Of a stretch of DNA of 47,097 nt, positions 26,001-34,672 are shown one piece after another. Location: positions 1-47,097 of the forward strand of contig CAIYES010000336.1 in NCBI GenBank assembly GCA_903925275.1. The letters are read 5' to 3'. This DNA comes from an uncultured Bacteroidales bacterium (lineage in GTDB: Bacteria > Bacteroidota > Bacteroidia > Bacteroidales > FEN-979). The stretch's first letter is position 1, and each line of letters opens with the position of its first letter. The notes below the pieces were generated by a model. It was not told the DNA's origin and did not search any database. It worked only from the letters and a program-made list of their open reading frames with translations. Both the position numbers and the translations under genes were made by a program.

Positions 26001-28879
26001 CCATTGGCATGAGGGGTAATATGATACGTAACTGTGGCGGGGGCAGTGGTGGTATTGATGAGCGGATCGCTGATGGTTGTGGTATTCGTTATTTGTGGAT
26101 TGGTAAATCCGGTAACAGCGCCAGCAGGTAAACAAGAAGCCGTCCAGGTGAAATTACCACCTGTCACATCAGGCGCTAGAGCCACATTGAAGGTGGCTCC
26201 CGAGCAAATAGGCGAGGGAGCCGAATTGTTCAGATGAGGCGTAGGGTTCACTGTAACCGTGTAATTTGCAAGTACGCCGGCACATCCATTGGCATGAGGG
26301 GTGATATGATAGGTAACCGTGGCAGGTGCAGTTGTAAGGTTGGTGAGCACATCGTTGATGGTTATGGTGTTCGTTACCTGTGGACTGGTAAACCCGGTAA
26401 CAGCGCCGATGGGTAAACAGGTAGCTGTCCAGGTGAAATCACCACCTGTCACATCAGGCGCAAGAGCCACATTGAATGTGGCTCCCGAGCAAATAGGCGA
26501 GGGAGCCGAATTGTTCAGATGAGGCGTAGGGTTCACCGTAACCGTGAAATCCGTTGGTAAGCCATTACACCCATTGGCATGGGGGGTGATACGATAGGTA
26601 ACCGTTGCGGGTGCTACAGTGGTATTCGTGAGAAGATCGCTAATGGTCGTGGTGTTCACTACCTGCGGACTGGTAAATCCTGTGACAGCGCCAGCAGGTA
26701 AACTGGAAGCCGTCCAGGTGAAATTGCCACCGGTCACATCGGGCGCAAGAGCCACATTGAATGTGGCTCCCGAGCAAATAGGCGAGGGAGCCGTATTGGT
26801 CAGATGTGGTGTAGGGTTCACCGTAACCGTGTAATTGACAGGCAACCCGTCACACCCATTGGCATGAGGGGTCATATGATAAGTAACCGTGGCGGGCGAT
26901 GTGGTGGTATTGGTGAGCAGATCGTTGATGGTTGTGGTGTTGGTTGCCTGCGGATTGGTAAATCCTGTAACGGCGCCAAGGGGTAAACAGGAAGCTGTCC
27001 AGGTGAAATCACCACCGGTTACATCAGGAACCAGGGTCACGTTGAATGTTGATCCGGAACACACCGGTGCATGAGGTGTGTTTGTCAAATGAGGTGTGGG
27101 TTTAACGGTTACGGTAAATGTTGTGGGTGCTCCATTGCAGCCACCACCATGTGGGGTTACCGTATAGGTGGCTATGGCATTTACAGTTCCGGTATTGACG
27201 ATTACATCGTTGATGACTGTTCCTGACTGGCTGGCCGGGTTATGGGTAATCGTACCGGTTCCGGTCGTTATGGAACTCGTCCATGTGGCATCGGTACCGG
27301 GTGAAAACAATAAAGCAAAGGCAGGACTCTCTCCTGAGCAGATAGTATTGGTCGTTGTTACATTGCTGATCGCAGGAGCGGGATCGACGTTAACAGTATG
27401 CGTAATTGTTCCCATGCAGCCATCTAGTGAATAAGACTCAACGGTTACATCATGTGGCCCAGGAGTCAGGTAGGTATATGTAATCACCGGATTGGTAGTC
27501 AATGCTGTCCAGGCGCCGGCAGCGTCAAACTGCCATTTTCGGTTGATAACAGGTTGGGTGGCATTGCTGCTTACCGAATTATCAGTAAATGTGCTCACAT
27601 TGTTGGCACACATCACCGTTGAAGAAAAGGCAGGATTGACAGAAGTAAAACCGACGATTTGCTGAACATGTTGAACGGAACACCCATTTGCGGCCGTCAG
27701 GTTTAATTCGAACACATTTCCCGAGACGGCTCCCTGGGCAGTAGTGATTGTAACGATTTGTCCGGTGTAGATAGGGGGAGGATCAGCGCATGACGGGCAA
27801 TAGGGTCCCTGCCATTCGTAAGTTTGAAAACCCGGAGGACCTGTAAAGGTGATCTGTCCCGATCCCTCGCATCCTGCAAATTCAACAGTCATGGCGCCAC
27901 AGGTGGCCGAAATGTAGGCATAGCCTGTGTGTGCCGTAAAGCTGCAACCGTGCACGGTAAACACTACATCAATGGTTTGCCCGGCAACAGTCATTCCGGA
28001 TAAGTCGATGCCAACAGTATTCCAATTTTTATATTGTAAAGTTTGCATGTTGGTTCCGCTACCCCACGTGGTTGTCTCCCACCCCGGGGTTCCATCACCA
28101 GGATACACATCAAAAAAGCCACATGTGGGGTCAAGCAAAGCTCCGGTTGTATGGTCTTTGATTTCAATGGTGAATCTCGGTCTTTTATCGGCTGTATTAT
28201 GTGTAACATCAGCAATGTTAGCCAGAACAACAGCATACCGGTAGATGAAAAATTGGTTGTCTGCACCCATTGTCATCTCATACTTTAACTGGTCAACGTA
28301 TCCTCCGCCAGCCGAGATCACATGATTTCCTATCAGGCAGGTATATGGTTCTCCGGGAAAAATTGAATTAATGGCCGGAACAAATGCATCGGCGCTTCCA
28401 GGGGCAGCAATGATGGCAAAATGACCGGTGCCCGGGTTGGTATTTGCCCAGGGCATGCCGGCATTGTTGCATGGCAGATTATACGGTGTAAAGGGGTTGG
28501 AACAGCGGGTTTGGCCTGGACCTGATGCGTCACACCATTTACCATTACATCCTTTCCATAAATTAAAGGTGCCCTGAGAGAAGTCAGAATTGGTACAATT
28601 CGAACCGGTTGCAGGAGCATTTGGTTCTCCTGGTAGAAAAGGAGGGTTCCATAACCTTGTAAGCGGGTTCCATTTCCTTGTGGTGACATTGACCACTTCA
28701 TGATGTTCAATAGTTGTATTGATCCCGGCCGGTTTTGCAGTATCACCTGATTCAATGGAATCAATAGTTGAAATGGTCTCTTCCGCTTGCCCTAAAGCAG
28801 TTGCTGAGGTTAATAAAATACCAGTAAACAGAAGATATATCAAACAAGGAAAGCTAAGCTGGTAAAGATGTTTTTTCAT
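20036..28879 (-). CDS. Giant secreted protein 3: lectin-like head, seventeen 95-residue repeats, FISUMP end
   Basis: The largest gene, 2947 residues from the ATG at 28877-28879 (MKKHLYQLSF), which begins a clear signal peptide ending near ATALGQ; an upstream ATG in the frame would spoil the signal. The N-terminal 450 residues form an unrecognised Cys- and Trp-rich head (FNLWKGCNGKWC, YKNWNTVGIDLSG, TFTGPPGFQTYEWQGPYCPSC) that looks like a beta-rich ligand-binding domain. After two divergent Ig-like domains come seventeen very similar repeats, two more related domains, then three PKD-like domains, linker and FISUMP resembling those of protein 4. Each repeat carries three Cys (PICSG, TASCLP, ANGC), so disulfide-stiffened domains are likely. 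No type IX sorting signal is recognisable. Confidence 0.9.
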   Translation of the reverse strand: MKKHLYQLSFPCLIYLLFTGILLTSATALGQAEETISTIDSIESGDTAKPAGINTTIEHHEVVNVTTRKWNPLTRLWNPPFLPGEPNAPATGSNCTNSDFSQGTFNLWKGCNGKWCDASGPGQTRCSNPFTPYNLPCNNAGMPWANTNPGTGHFAIIAAPGSADAFVPAINSIFPGEPYTCLIGNHVISAGGGYVDQLKYEMTMGADNQFFIYRYAVVLANIADVTHNTADKRPRFTIEIKDHTTGALLDPTCGFFDVYPGDGTPGWETTTWGSGTNMQTLQYKNWNTVGIDLSGMTVAGQTIDVVFTVHGCSFTAHTGYAYISATCGAMTVEFAGCEGSGQITFTGPPGFQTYEWQGPYCPSCADPPPIYTGQIVTITTAQGAVSGNVFELNLTAANGCSVQHVQQIVGFTSVNPAFSSTVMCANNVSTFTDNSVSSNATQPVINRKWQFDAAGAWTALTTNPVITYTYLTPGPHDVTVESYSLDGCMGTITHTVNVDPAPAISNVTTTNTICSGESPAFALLFSPGTDATWTSSITTGTGTITHNPASQSGTVINDVIVNTGTVNAIATYTVTPHGGGCNGAPTTFTVTVKPTPHLTNTPHAPVCSGSTFNVTLVPDVTGGDFTWTASCLPLGAVTGFTNPQATNTTTINDLLTNTTTSPATVTYHMTPHANGCDGLPVNYTVTVNPTPHLTNTAPSPICSGATFNVALAPDVTGGNFTWTASSLPAGAVTGFTSPQVVNTTTISDLLTNTTVAPATVTYRITPHANGCNGLPTDFTVTVNPTPHLNNSAPSPICSGATFNVALAPDVTGGDFTWTATCLPIGAVTGFTSPQVTNTITINDVLTNLTTAPATVTYHITPHANGCAGVLANYTVTVNPTPHLNNSAPSPICSGATFNVALAPDVTGGNFTWTASCLPAGAVTGFTNPQITNTTTISDPLINTTTAPATVTYHITPHANGCDGVPTDYTVTVNPTPHLNNTAPLPICSGATFNVALTPDVTGGDFTWTASCLPIGAVTGFTNPQVTNTTTINDLLINTTAAPATVTYHITPHAIGCDGVPTNFTVTVNPTPHLNNSAPSPICSGATFNVALAPDVTGGNFTWTASCLPAGAVTGFTDPQVTNTTTISDVLTNTTTAPATVTYHLTPHANGCDGVPADFTVTVNPTPHLTNSAPLPICSGATFNVALAPDVTGGDFTWTATCLPVGSVTGFTNPQVMNTITINDVLTNLTTAPATVTYHITPHANGCAGVLANYTVTVNPTPHLTNTAPLPICSGATFNVALAPDVTGGDFTWTASCIPLGAVTGFTDPQVASTTTISDVLTNPTTAPATVTYHITPHANGCDGLPTDFTVTVNPTPHLTNSAPLPICSEATFNVALAPDVTGGNFTWTASCLPAGAVTGFTNPQVTNTTTISDLLTNTTTAPATVTYHITPHANGCDGLPTNFTVTVNPTTHLLNTAPSPICSGATFNVALAPDVTGGDFTWTASCLPIGAVSGFTNPQVTNTTTISDVLTNPTTAPATVTYHITPHANGCDGVPTDFTVTVNPTPHLANMAPLPICSGATFNVALAPDVTGGDFTWTSSCLPIGAVIGFTNPQLTNTTTISDLLTNTTTAPATVTYHILPHANGCDGVPADFTVTVNPTPHLTNTAPLPICSEATFNVALAPDVTGGDFTWTASCLPIGAVTGFTNPQVVNTTIISDRLTNTTTAPATVTYHITPHANGCDGVPTNFTVTVNPTPHLTNTAPLPICSGATFNVALAPDVTGGDFTWTASCLPAGAVSGFTNPQLTNTTTISDVLTNPTTAPATVTYHILPHANGCDGVRTDFTVTVNPTPHLTNTAPLPICSEATFNVALAPDVTGGDFTWTASCLPIGAVTGFTNPQVINTTTISDVLTNTTTAPATVTYHITPHANGCDGLPTNYTVTVNPTPHLTNTAPSPICSGATFNVALAPDVTGGNFTWTASCLPAGSVTGFTNPQVTNTTTISDLLTNTTSAPATVTYHIIPHANGCDGVPSNFIVTVNPTPHLTNTAPLPICSGATFNVALAPDVTGGNFTWTASCLPAGAVTGFTNPQVTNTTTINDPLTNITTAPATVTYHITPHANGCDGLPTNFTVTVNPTPHLLNTAPSPICSGATFNVALAPDVTGGNFTWTASCLPAGAVTGFTNPQLTNTTTISDVLTNSINTIATVTYHITPHANGCSGPVTSFSVNVNPVPIISCSIDQSICSGTGTTAIILNSTVSLTNFSWSATCPVGSVNPCPVTPGTANPIPSVTFMNVTNTPQQVTYTINSSFDGCPGTTATHVVTINPSPTVTNWPLEQTICSGGTSSQINLASSVIGTTFSWSASTASPITGFTTTGSAIIPIQNLFIPPGNTGFVTYHIIPSFSGGATCPGAPTDYKINVNPLPTPLISGSTLVCELQPTVTYTTPSVPGHSYSWNVTGAASISNENTNAVTVTWGPYTVSPGTLTVTETIDATACLQTTSVYSVILQQRPIPTLTGPQTVCDGSPGKIYQTEPSMSNYTWAINGGSITAGGGTGSPTATVTWNTPGSQWIQVNYVNSLGCPGFPAKQIPVFVNQLPNTTISEGTGPNCESASHIYNVPIDPLCSYVWSVLPLGRGNVVSGQGTGSITIDWQTFGSATISVTGTNNTTTCVSSSSHVLTIHPKPLPSFVACFDLNTTPNARKFTLRGASPILPVQGVFTGNSRINYNILTGNYEFDPFGASVGGYPVIYTFTNNYGCVNSTPAVTINVQNNPFSCGGMLTDVRDGKQYKTSNVGGRCWMTENLAYGTVLNPQSKPQTDNCINEKYCLNTDPACSQYGGLYQWDELMRYASTSADQGICPPEWHIPSEAEWQSLINNISVSVTPPADALAGSFLKDPLLNPGFFALFEGLYYINNTWSFTSGTLTATMYWTSTANGPERATARSVNVITPSVSRYMGSRGNAFSVRCIKD
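22263..27107 (-). repeat. Seventeen tandem 285-bp coding repeats
   Basis: Seventeen consecutive 95-residue units (NPTPHLTNTAPLPICSG ... CDGVPTDFTVTV) in giant gene 3, with constant length and no frame interruption. The centre units are most alike and the flanking domains are divergent, the usual sign of expansion from within. Units 3 and 7 share the rare residues NTITINDVLTNLTT and AGVLANY. Confidence 0.93.
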
Positions 28880-28943
28880 AAGAAAAAGGTAAAGATGGAA
28901 AAATAATGTTTCACCATAACAAATTGCAGTAAAATATTCCAAT

Positions 28944-28953
28944 GTAAAAGTAC
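28944..28953 (-). promoter_or_regulatory. Shared upstream motif of giant gene 3
   Basis: On the minus strand GTACTTTTAC, 64 bases before the ATG. Member of the GTAMYTTTAC set. Confidence 0.4.
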
Positions 28954-29028
28954 AACATTTTTCGTACCCTAACAACCTGTGTTAATTTTTAGCTGCATCT
29001 TATTGAACCTGATTAACGCATGAATTTT

Positions 29029-29121
29029 CGCTCTGTGGCACTCTGTGTGGTTTCTGGGTGGTTCTCTGTGAAAATAAATTTCACGGAGATTCACGGAGAA
29101 GAGGCTGAGGTCCACGGAGCT
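29029..29121. repeat. CACGGAG/CTCTGTG dispersed repeat with inverted arms
   Basis: Left of centre are several CTCTGTG words and right of centre several CACGGAG words. The core arms TCTCTGTGAAA (29063-29073) and TTTCACGGAGA (29079-29089) form an 11-bp stem with one G-U-type mismatch. From memory, this kind of repeat is common in environmental Bacteroidetes genomes. Confidence 0.75.
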
Positions 29122-29445
29122 TAAGGTAAACAGACACCTTTTGTGAATTACTCAGGTTTGGAAGGATACACATTGTTATACCACTTCAGACGAAAAATAC
29201 ACTGCAAGTCAGTTTCAGATGAAGATAAGCAGTACCGAAAGGAAAGTTGTTGAGTATTTTCCAATCCGGTAAAAGTAATATAGTGTCCTGTGTATATTGT
29301 TCAATCAGGACCTAATAATAGAGACAATATCCTTTGATGAAAGGTTGCCTGTCAGAATTGGTTACGACCTAATAAATTTTGTGAGAATAAAAGGTGATCC
29401 GGAAATTCATGAAAAGGTGAACGGAATGACAACTTTCACCGTTTT

Positions 29446-32400
29446 CTAATCCTTCACACACCTAACTGAGAAAGCATTTCCCCGGCTACCCGGATATTTC
29501 GAAATGCTGGGGTTGATGCTGTTCAATCCGCGTGCGATGCTCCGATCGGTGCCAGAGGGGGTCGAAGTCCAGTACATCGTTCCGGTAAGCGATCCGGTAG
29601 TAAATGTCCAACTGTTGTTCAGGTAATAAATCCCATAGATGAGGGCATGAAAGCCAGGGTTCAGGAATGCATCTTTAAGAAAACTGCCTCCAAACCCATC
29701 AACGGGAGGAGTAACCCCGGCTACGATGGCATTGATCATCGCCTGCCATTCAGCTTCCGACGGAACATGCCATTCAGGGGGACACAGTCCCTGGTTGGCA
29801 GATGTGGAGGCATAGGCCATGAGTTCATCCCACTGATAAAGTCCACCATAGGTTGTGCAGTTGGCATCGGAGGTCAGACAGTATTTTTCACTGATACAGT
29901 TATCGGTTTGTGGCACAGATGCCGGATTTAAAACAGTTCCGTACCTGAGGTTCTCCCTCATCCAGCATTTCCCGCCGATCAACGAAGTCTTATACTTTTT
30001 TCCATCCCTGATATCGGTAAGATCACCATTGCAGGTAAATGATGAGGTGCCCAGGTTGATGGTAACCAATGCTGTATCCGCACAGCCAAAGGTATTGATA
30101 TAGGTATAGGTAATGGCATAGGCTCCGGGGCCTGCGCCAAACGGATCAAACTCATACATGCCTGAAACTGAATTGTAACTCACCCTGTTTCCAGAATAAA
30201 CACCCTGCACCGGAAGATAGGGAGTGCCTCCACGAAGCGTGAATTTTCGGGCACCGGATGTGCTTTTTACATCAAAACAGGCCGTAAAGCTGGCAACAGG
30301 TGAAGGATGAACCAAAACAGGATAGGTAGAACTTGTGAAACAATTGGTTGTGTTTTTGGTCGCAGTAACTGCTACCGTAGCGGCTCCGCTTACTTGCCAG
30401 TTGATGGAAATCGAATTTGTCCCCTGGCCGATAGCTACCGAACCATTTGCGGAAGGAGTGATCGTCCAGTTATAGTTGCAGTCCGGATCAGCAACAGTAT
30501 GGTATATATGCAATTGCGCCTGACATGCAGGGCCCGATGCTTCTGAAATCGTGGAAACAGGCAGTGGGTTAACGGTAACCTGGAGTTGTTTGGCCGGGAA
30601 TCCCGGGCATCCCAAAGCGTTGACATAATTCACCATGATCCATTGAGAGCCGGGTGTATTCCATGTTACGGTGGCGGTGTTGCTGGTTGGCGTCCCGCCT
30701 GAAGTGATGGATCCCCCTGAAATTGTCCAACTGTAGTTTGACATCAGGGCTTCTGTTTGATATAAATTTCCAGATGATTCGTTACACACGGTTGGTGATC
30801 CTGTAAGTGTTGGGATTGGCCTTTGTTGCAGGATTACTGAATAAACCGGTGTCGTAATTTCACAGCCTGTCGCATCGATTTTCTCTTTTACAGTAAGTGT
30901 TCCCGGAGAACCGGTGTAAGGCCCCCAATTTACGGTAACAGCATTGGTGCTGCCATTGGTTACACTGCCTCCGGTTACGGTCCATGTATAGGAATTTCCA
31001 ACAACGTTGGGTGTTGAATACGCCACATTTGTCTGGTATTCGCATACGGTTGTCGGAGAAGGGCTGCTGATTACCGGGGTAGGGAGGGGGTTTACATAAA
31101 TTGTAGAATATGAGACACTCCCCTGACAAGTATAACTTGCGCCGCCAATAAATGTAGGGGTTACCTTGTATTTTACATGACCCTGAACTGGTCCGGTTGT
31201 CGTCAGTACCTGGCTTGGAATTGATGTGGTGATTCCATTCATGATCGGAGGATTTATCCCGACAACTTCATCAGCCACCCAGGAAAATGTTGTTGGATTA
31301 ACGCTTGGTGTGAATGTGATGATCTGGCTGCTCGTCCCGGAACAAATGGTCTGGCCGGTAGGATCTGTGGGTGAAAGTGTAACGGTGGGACTAGGGTTGA
31401 CGATGATATGGTATTCAGAAGCGTCGCCCGCGCAAACCGCTCCGCCATTGGTGAATGTGGCTGTAACATAGTATTTTATCAATCCCGGCACCGTCAAAGT
31501 GCTGGTCATAATCTCGCCGGGAATACTGTTCCCAATATTTGGTGTGGTAAAGCCGGTTAAATTTCCGGTGGGATTAACAGGGTCAAAGGCCGCAGCAGTC
31601 CATGCATAGGCAATTCCGGACAAGGTTACGGTTGATTGAAGATTCACAGGGGCTGAAGATGTTGCCGAACAGATTGTTTGCTGGAAAGGTGCAATCCCCG
31701 GAAAAATAATGGCTGGCTTAGGGTTAACCGTAAGAAGATAGGGAGCCAGTCCTGTGTTGCTGCATCCATTGGCCTGAGGAACAATGGTAAAACTGACTGT
31801 TGAAGGAACAGCCCCTGAATTCTGAAAAATTTCTGCGATATTTCCGCTTCCGGTGGCACTTGCAGGTGAAATTCCGGAACCTCCCGCGGCTGTCCAGGAA
31901 TATGTTGTATTCAGCACATTCGAACTCAATGTCACATTGGCCTGTGTATTCGAGCAAACGGTGAGGCTGGCAGGCGTTGTGATCAGGTCGGGAACCGGGT
32001 ATATCAGAACCGGATTAGACAACACTGCTGCAGCCGGCGAACATCCGGCAGCAGTCGGAACAACAGAGAATACAACATTTTCAATCGCGTAACCTGTGTT
32101 TCCAAAGGTTGCTGTAATGTTTCCCGATCCGGCAGCAGTTGGTGGATTGACATTACCCGAGCTGCCTGTTGCAGTCCATGCGAAGGTGGTTCCTGATACA
32201 GCCGATGAGAGCATGATATTTAAGGGTACTCCCGAACAACTTGATGGTGTAACGTAGTTGAACGTAACATCAGGCAAGGGATTTACTGTAACCGTAATAG
32301 AAGCAGGGTTATTTGCCGTACATCCAAAAGCATCTGTATAATTTACAGTAATTGTATGAACGCCAGGGGTAACCCAGGTCACCTCAACATGATCATCCGT

Positions 32401-34449
32401 GGTGCCGCCACCGGTAGTGACTGATCCTCCAGCCGGTACGATCCACACATAATTCGAATTGCCTGATTGTGTAGTGTATGCCTGGCTGGTGCCCTGGCAA
32501 ACAATGGCATTTCCGGTGATTAACGGAGTTGGCAAAGGATGCACCGTAACCGGGTAGATAACAGGATTGGTTGCAGAACAGCCATTTCCGTTAACATAAT
32601 TTACTGTGACCGATTCGGCTCCGGCAGTATTCCAGGTAACAAGGATATTGTTCGTGCCATTAGGGGAGTTTAAAGTCCCGCCGGCAGAAACAGTCCATGT
32701 ATAGCCTGTCATCGATGATTGCGTAGAATATGAATTTCCCGAGGAACCCACACATGCTGAAGCCGGACCTGAAACAACAGGCAGGGGTGCAGGGTTGATG
32801 GTGATGGCAAGGGTCGATGTAGGCCCAACCGCAGCGCAGTTTGCATTTGTTCCGTAAACACTCAATATTCCCGACGCGGCACCAGGGCCGAAATCAACGG
32901 AAACAGTGTTGCTGGTTGGCAAAGCCTGGTTAATGGTTACCCCTGTAGCAGGTGCATAACTCCAATGATATTCGTCCGTATTCGCTTCTATATCAACGGT
33001 AAAAGCATGACCAGCAGAATTTTCGCAATAATTTTGCCCAACTGGCTGAAAAGTCAACGCCCCTGGTTTTCTGAATTCAGTGATCGGAGGTTGGGTCATC
33101 GAAGAAGAAACATTGTACCACCATGTGTTCACCGTATTAATATTTCCCCAGGCAGTATTCCAGGTATGACACCCCGGTGGGCTCAGACATCCGGTGAGAT
33201 TTGCAGATCCTCCTGCAATGTTTAAATCATCCCAATAAACAAGGGGCGTGGCTCCGGTCGGAGCTACAATTCCAATGATGAATCCATTTGGATTTCCTTC
33301 AACATCAAAAAAAGGCATATTGGTAAGTCCATTGATATAACTTACCGTAAATGTCACATTCGTATTGTTGGGTACAGGGTTTCCTATGGGTAGCGTTCCG
33401 TCAAGACCGTCCCAATCAATCAGATTTTCTCCGATTACAACGGCCTGGTTAAGTTTTTTGGTAATATAGGGCGCTCCAAAGACAAGGTCTATTTCAACAT
33501 TTCCCGGTTTATTAACGGTTACATGGAAAATTATATGGCCGGTATTGCAATTGCGCTCTCCCCATGGAGCGGGGGAGACGATTTGTCCAAGTGTGGTGGC
33601 AGGATGAAATATTGTTTGATCTGGCGGGTTAACAAATATTTTAAATTGCGGCAGGTAGGTGGATGCTGCCGGATGAAACAGTGATTTCCTGTCGACACTA
33701 AAATTACCAGTGTTCGTACACCCCCATTGATTGCAGAATTGAATCCAGGTACCGCCATCCATATTGTTAAATTCGGCAGATGTGATGATGCTGTCGTTTG
33801 AATAAACGTAGGTCTTGGCGGAGCAATTCCCGGATTCGGTAAACTGCCAGGCTTTTGAATTAAGCCGGCCGGGTTTAACAAGCGAGTTAACCGTATCATA
33901 AACTGTAATATCGATCAGGTCGATGTTGAAACCTCCCGTAGATACAACACCGGCAGCCGTCTTTCTGTTAAATTCAACATAATATACACCCGGCACGGCA
34001 GGATGCCAGTTTATTGCTGTATAGCCGCTTACTCCGTATTTCTGAGATGGTCCGACCCTTGCTTCTGCTATGCTTGGTATAAAACCCGTTCCCGCAGTCG
34101 GAAGGTTTGCTTCCGTAAAAACGATCGTTCCGGTTATATCTTTTATTCGAAAAACAAGGTGATTCCCCATCCCTGCTCCCGAACCGTTAAATCCCATATA
34201 AACGGTTTCATTGGGGTCAACCGTAATGAAATATAACCGATCCTCTTCGATGCAATCAAAAACAGCAAACTGACTGCGATTCCCATTGCCTCCAGTATTG
34301 CAAAACCCCACTATATCATTGCAACAATAGAGCCCGGTATTGTGGGTCGTAATATATAGTTCTTTAGAGCCTTCAGCCAGACTCCTGGAACCAGGTAAAA
34401 CAAATAAAATAAAGGAAAAAAGAAATCCGAGAAGATACTTGTTTCTCAT
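29446..34449 (-). CDS. Giant secreted protein 4: Cys-containing head, ten PKD-like domains, FISUMP end
   Basis: A 1667-residue protein with a signal peptide (MRNKYLLGFLFSFILFVLPG). The head of about 460 residues is unrecognised: it begins with NTGLYCCNDIVGFC and contains PAVPGVYYVEFNRK, so it may include a small sugar- or ligand-binding beta domain. About ten PKD/Ig-like domains follow (each with a Cys near its start: YCENS, ACVGS, VCQGT, SCSGV, VCSNT, ICSAT, ICSGT, VCEYQ, VCNES, ACQAQ). The family linker (ACFDVKSTSGARKFTLRGG) and the FISUMP domain end in NAFSVRCVKD. The last three domains, linker and FISUMP are close to those of protein 3, while the head is unrelated. Confidence 0.88.
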   Translation of the reverse strand: MRNKYLLGFLFSFILFVLPGSRSLAEGSKELYITTHNTGLYCCNDIVGFCNTGGNGNRSQFAVFDCIEEDRLYFITVDPNETVYMGFNGSGAGMGNHLVFRIKDITGTIVFTEANLPTAGTGFIPSIAEARVGPSQKYGVSGYTAINWHPAVPGVYYVEFNRKTAAGVVSTGGFNIDLIDITVYDTVNSLVKPGRLNSKAWQFTESGNCSAKTYVYSNDSIITSAEFNNMDGGTWIQFCNQWGCTNTGNFSVDRKSLFHPAASTYLPQFKIFVNPPDQTIFHPATTLGQIVSPAPWGERNCNTGHIIFHVTVNKPGNVEIDLVFGAPYITKKLNQAVVIGENLIDWDGLDGTLPIGNPVPNNTNVTFTVSYINGLTNMPFFDVEGNPNGFIIGIVAPTGATPLVYWDDLNIAGGSANLTGCLSPPGCHTWNTAWGNINTVNTWWYNVSSSMTQPPITEFRKPGALTFQPVGQNYCENSAGHAFTVDIEANTDEYHWSYAPATGVTINQALPTSNTVSVDFGPGAASGILSVYGTNANCAAVGPTSTLAITINPAPLPVVSGPASACVGSSGNSYSTQSSMTGYTWTVSAGGTLNSPNGTNNILVTWNTAGAESVTVNYVNGNGCSATNPVIYPVTVHPLPTPLITGNAIVCQGTSQAYTTQSGNSNYVWIVPAGGSVTTGGGTTDDHVEVTWVTPGVHTITVNYTDAFGCTANNPASITVTVNPLPDVTFNYVTPSSCSGVPLNIMLSSAVSGTTFAWTATGSSGNVNPPTAAGSGNITATFGNTGYAIENVVFSVVPTAAGCSPAAAVLSNPVLIYPVPDLITTPASLTVCSNTQANVTLSSNVLNTTYSWTAAGGSGISPASATGSGNIAEIFQNSGAVPSTVSFTIVPQANGCSNTGLAPYLLTVNPKPAIIFPGIAPFQQTICSATSSAPVNLQSTVTLSGIAYAWTAAAFDPVNPTGNLTGFTTPNIGNSIPGEIMTSTLTVPGLIKYYVTATFTNGGAVCAGDASEYHIIVNPSPTVTLSPTDPTGQTICSGTSSQIITFTPSVNPTTFSWVADEVVGINPPIMNGITTSIPSQVLTTTGPVQGHVKYKVTPTFIGGASYTCQGSVSYSTIYVNPLPTPVISSPSPTTVCEYQTNVAYSTPNVVGNSYTWTVTGGSVTNGSTNAVTVNWGPYTGSPGTLTVKEKIDATGCEITTPVYSVILQQRPIPTLTGSPTVCNESSGNLYQTEALMSNYSWTISGGSITSGGTPTSNTATVTWNTPGSQWIMVNYVNALGCPGFPAKQLQVTVNPLPVSTISEASGPACQAQLHIYHTVADPDCNYNWTITPSANGSVAIGQGTNSISINWQVSGAATVAVTATKNTTNCFTSSTYPVLVHPSPVASFTACFDVKSTSGARKFTLRGGTPYLPVQGVYSGNRVSYNSVSGMYEFDPFGAGPGAYAITYTYINTFGCADTALVTINLGTSSFTCNGDLTDIRDGKKYKTSLIGGKCWMRENLRYGTVLNPASVPQTDNCISEKYCLTSDANCTTYGGLYQWDELMAYASTSANQGLCPPEWHVPSEAEWQAMINAIVAGVTPPVDGFGGSFLKDAFLNPGFHALIYGIYYLNNSWTFTTGSLTGTMYWTSTPSGTDRSIARGLNSINPSISKYPGSRGNAFSVRCVKD

Positions 34450-34510
34450 GTGTGTCGAAACTCTTTAAGGATGATTGTATTCAACTGTTGTTCATACGTT
34501 CAAATGCACT

Positions 34511-34520
34511 GTAAAGTTAC
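34511..34520 (-). promoter_or_regulatory. Shared upstream motif of giant gene 4
   Basis: On the minus strand GTAACTTTAC, identical to that of gene 1, 61 bases before the ATG. Confidence 0.4.
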
Positions 34521-34620
34521 GACAAACTGTTAAAATTCAAGTCATCCAACATAGTTTATTTAACAGTAAGATTCAAAAAAAAAATTTAAGTTGCCTGAAA
34601 AGAAATATTTTTTCAGTATC

Positions 34621-34668
34621 CCGTCGTGCAGGAGCATTAGCACTGCGATGCTCCGTCGTGCTGCATGA
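34621..34668. repeat. GTCGTGC dispersed hairpin repeat
   Basis: Direct repeats CCGTCGTGC (34621-34629 and 34653-34661) flank the hairpin arms GGAGCAT (34631-34637) and ATGCTCC (34648-34654). It sits just after the stop of giant gene 5 and could also act as a terminator-like structure. Confidence 0.6.
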
Positions 34669-34672
34669 TTTC

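Larger units (their letters stand above)
28880..29445. other. Intergenic region between giant genes 3 and 4
   Basis: A 566-bp gap. It holds the upstream motif of gene 3 (28944-28953) and the CACGGAG repeat (29029-29121). From 29122 to 29445 I see no convincing gene, terminator or repeat; a 58-codon open stretch ending at 29449 lacks a usable start. Confidence 0.6.

Noticed and set aside
29282..29449. A 58-codon open stretch ending ...VNGMTTFTVF in the gap before giant gene 4
   Set aside because: Composition looks protein-like, but there is no usable start codon, it overlaps the end of the giant gene on the other strand and I recognise no family.
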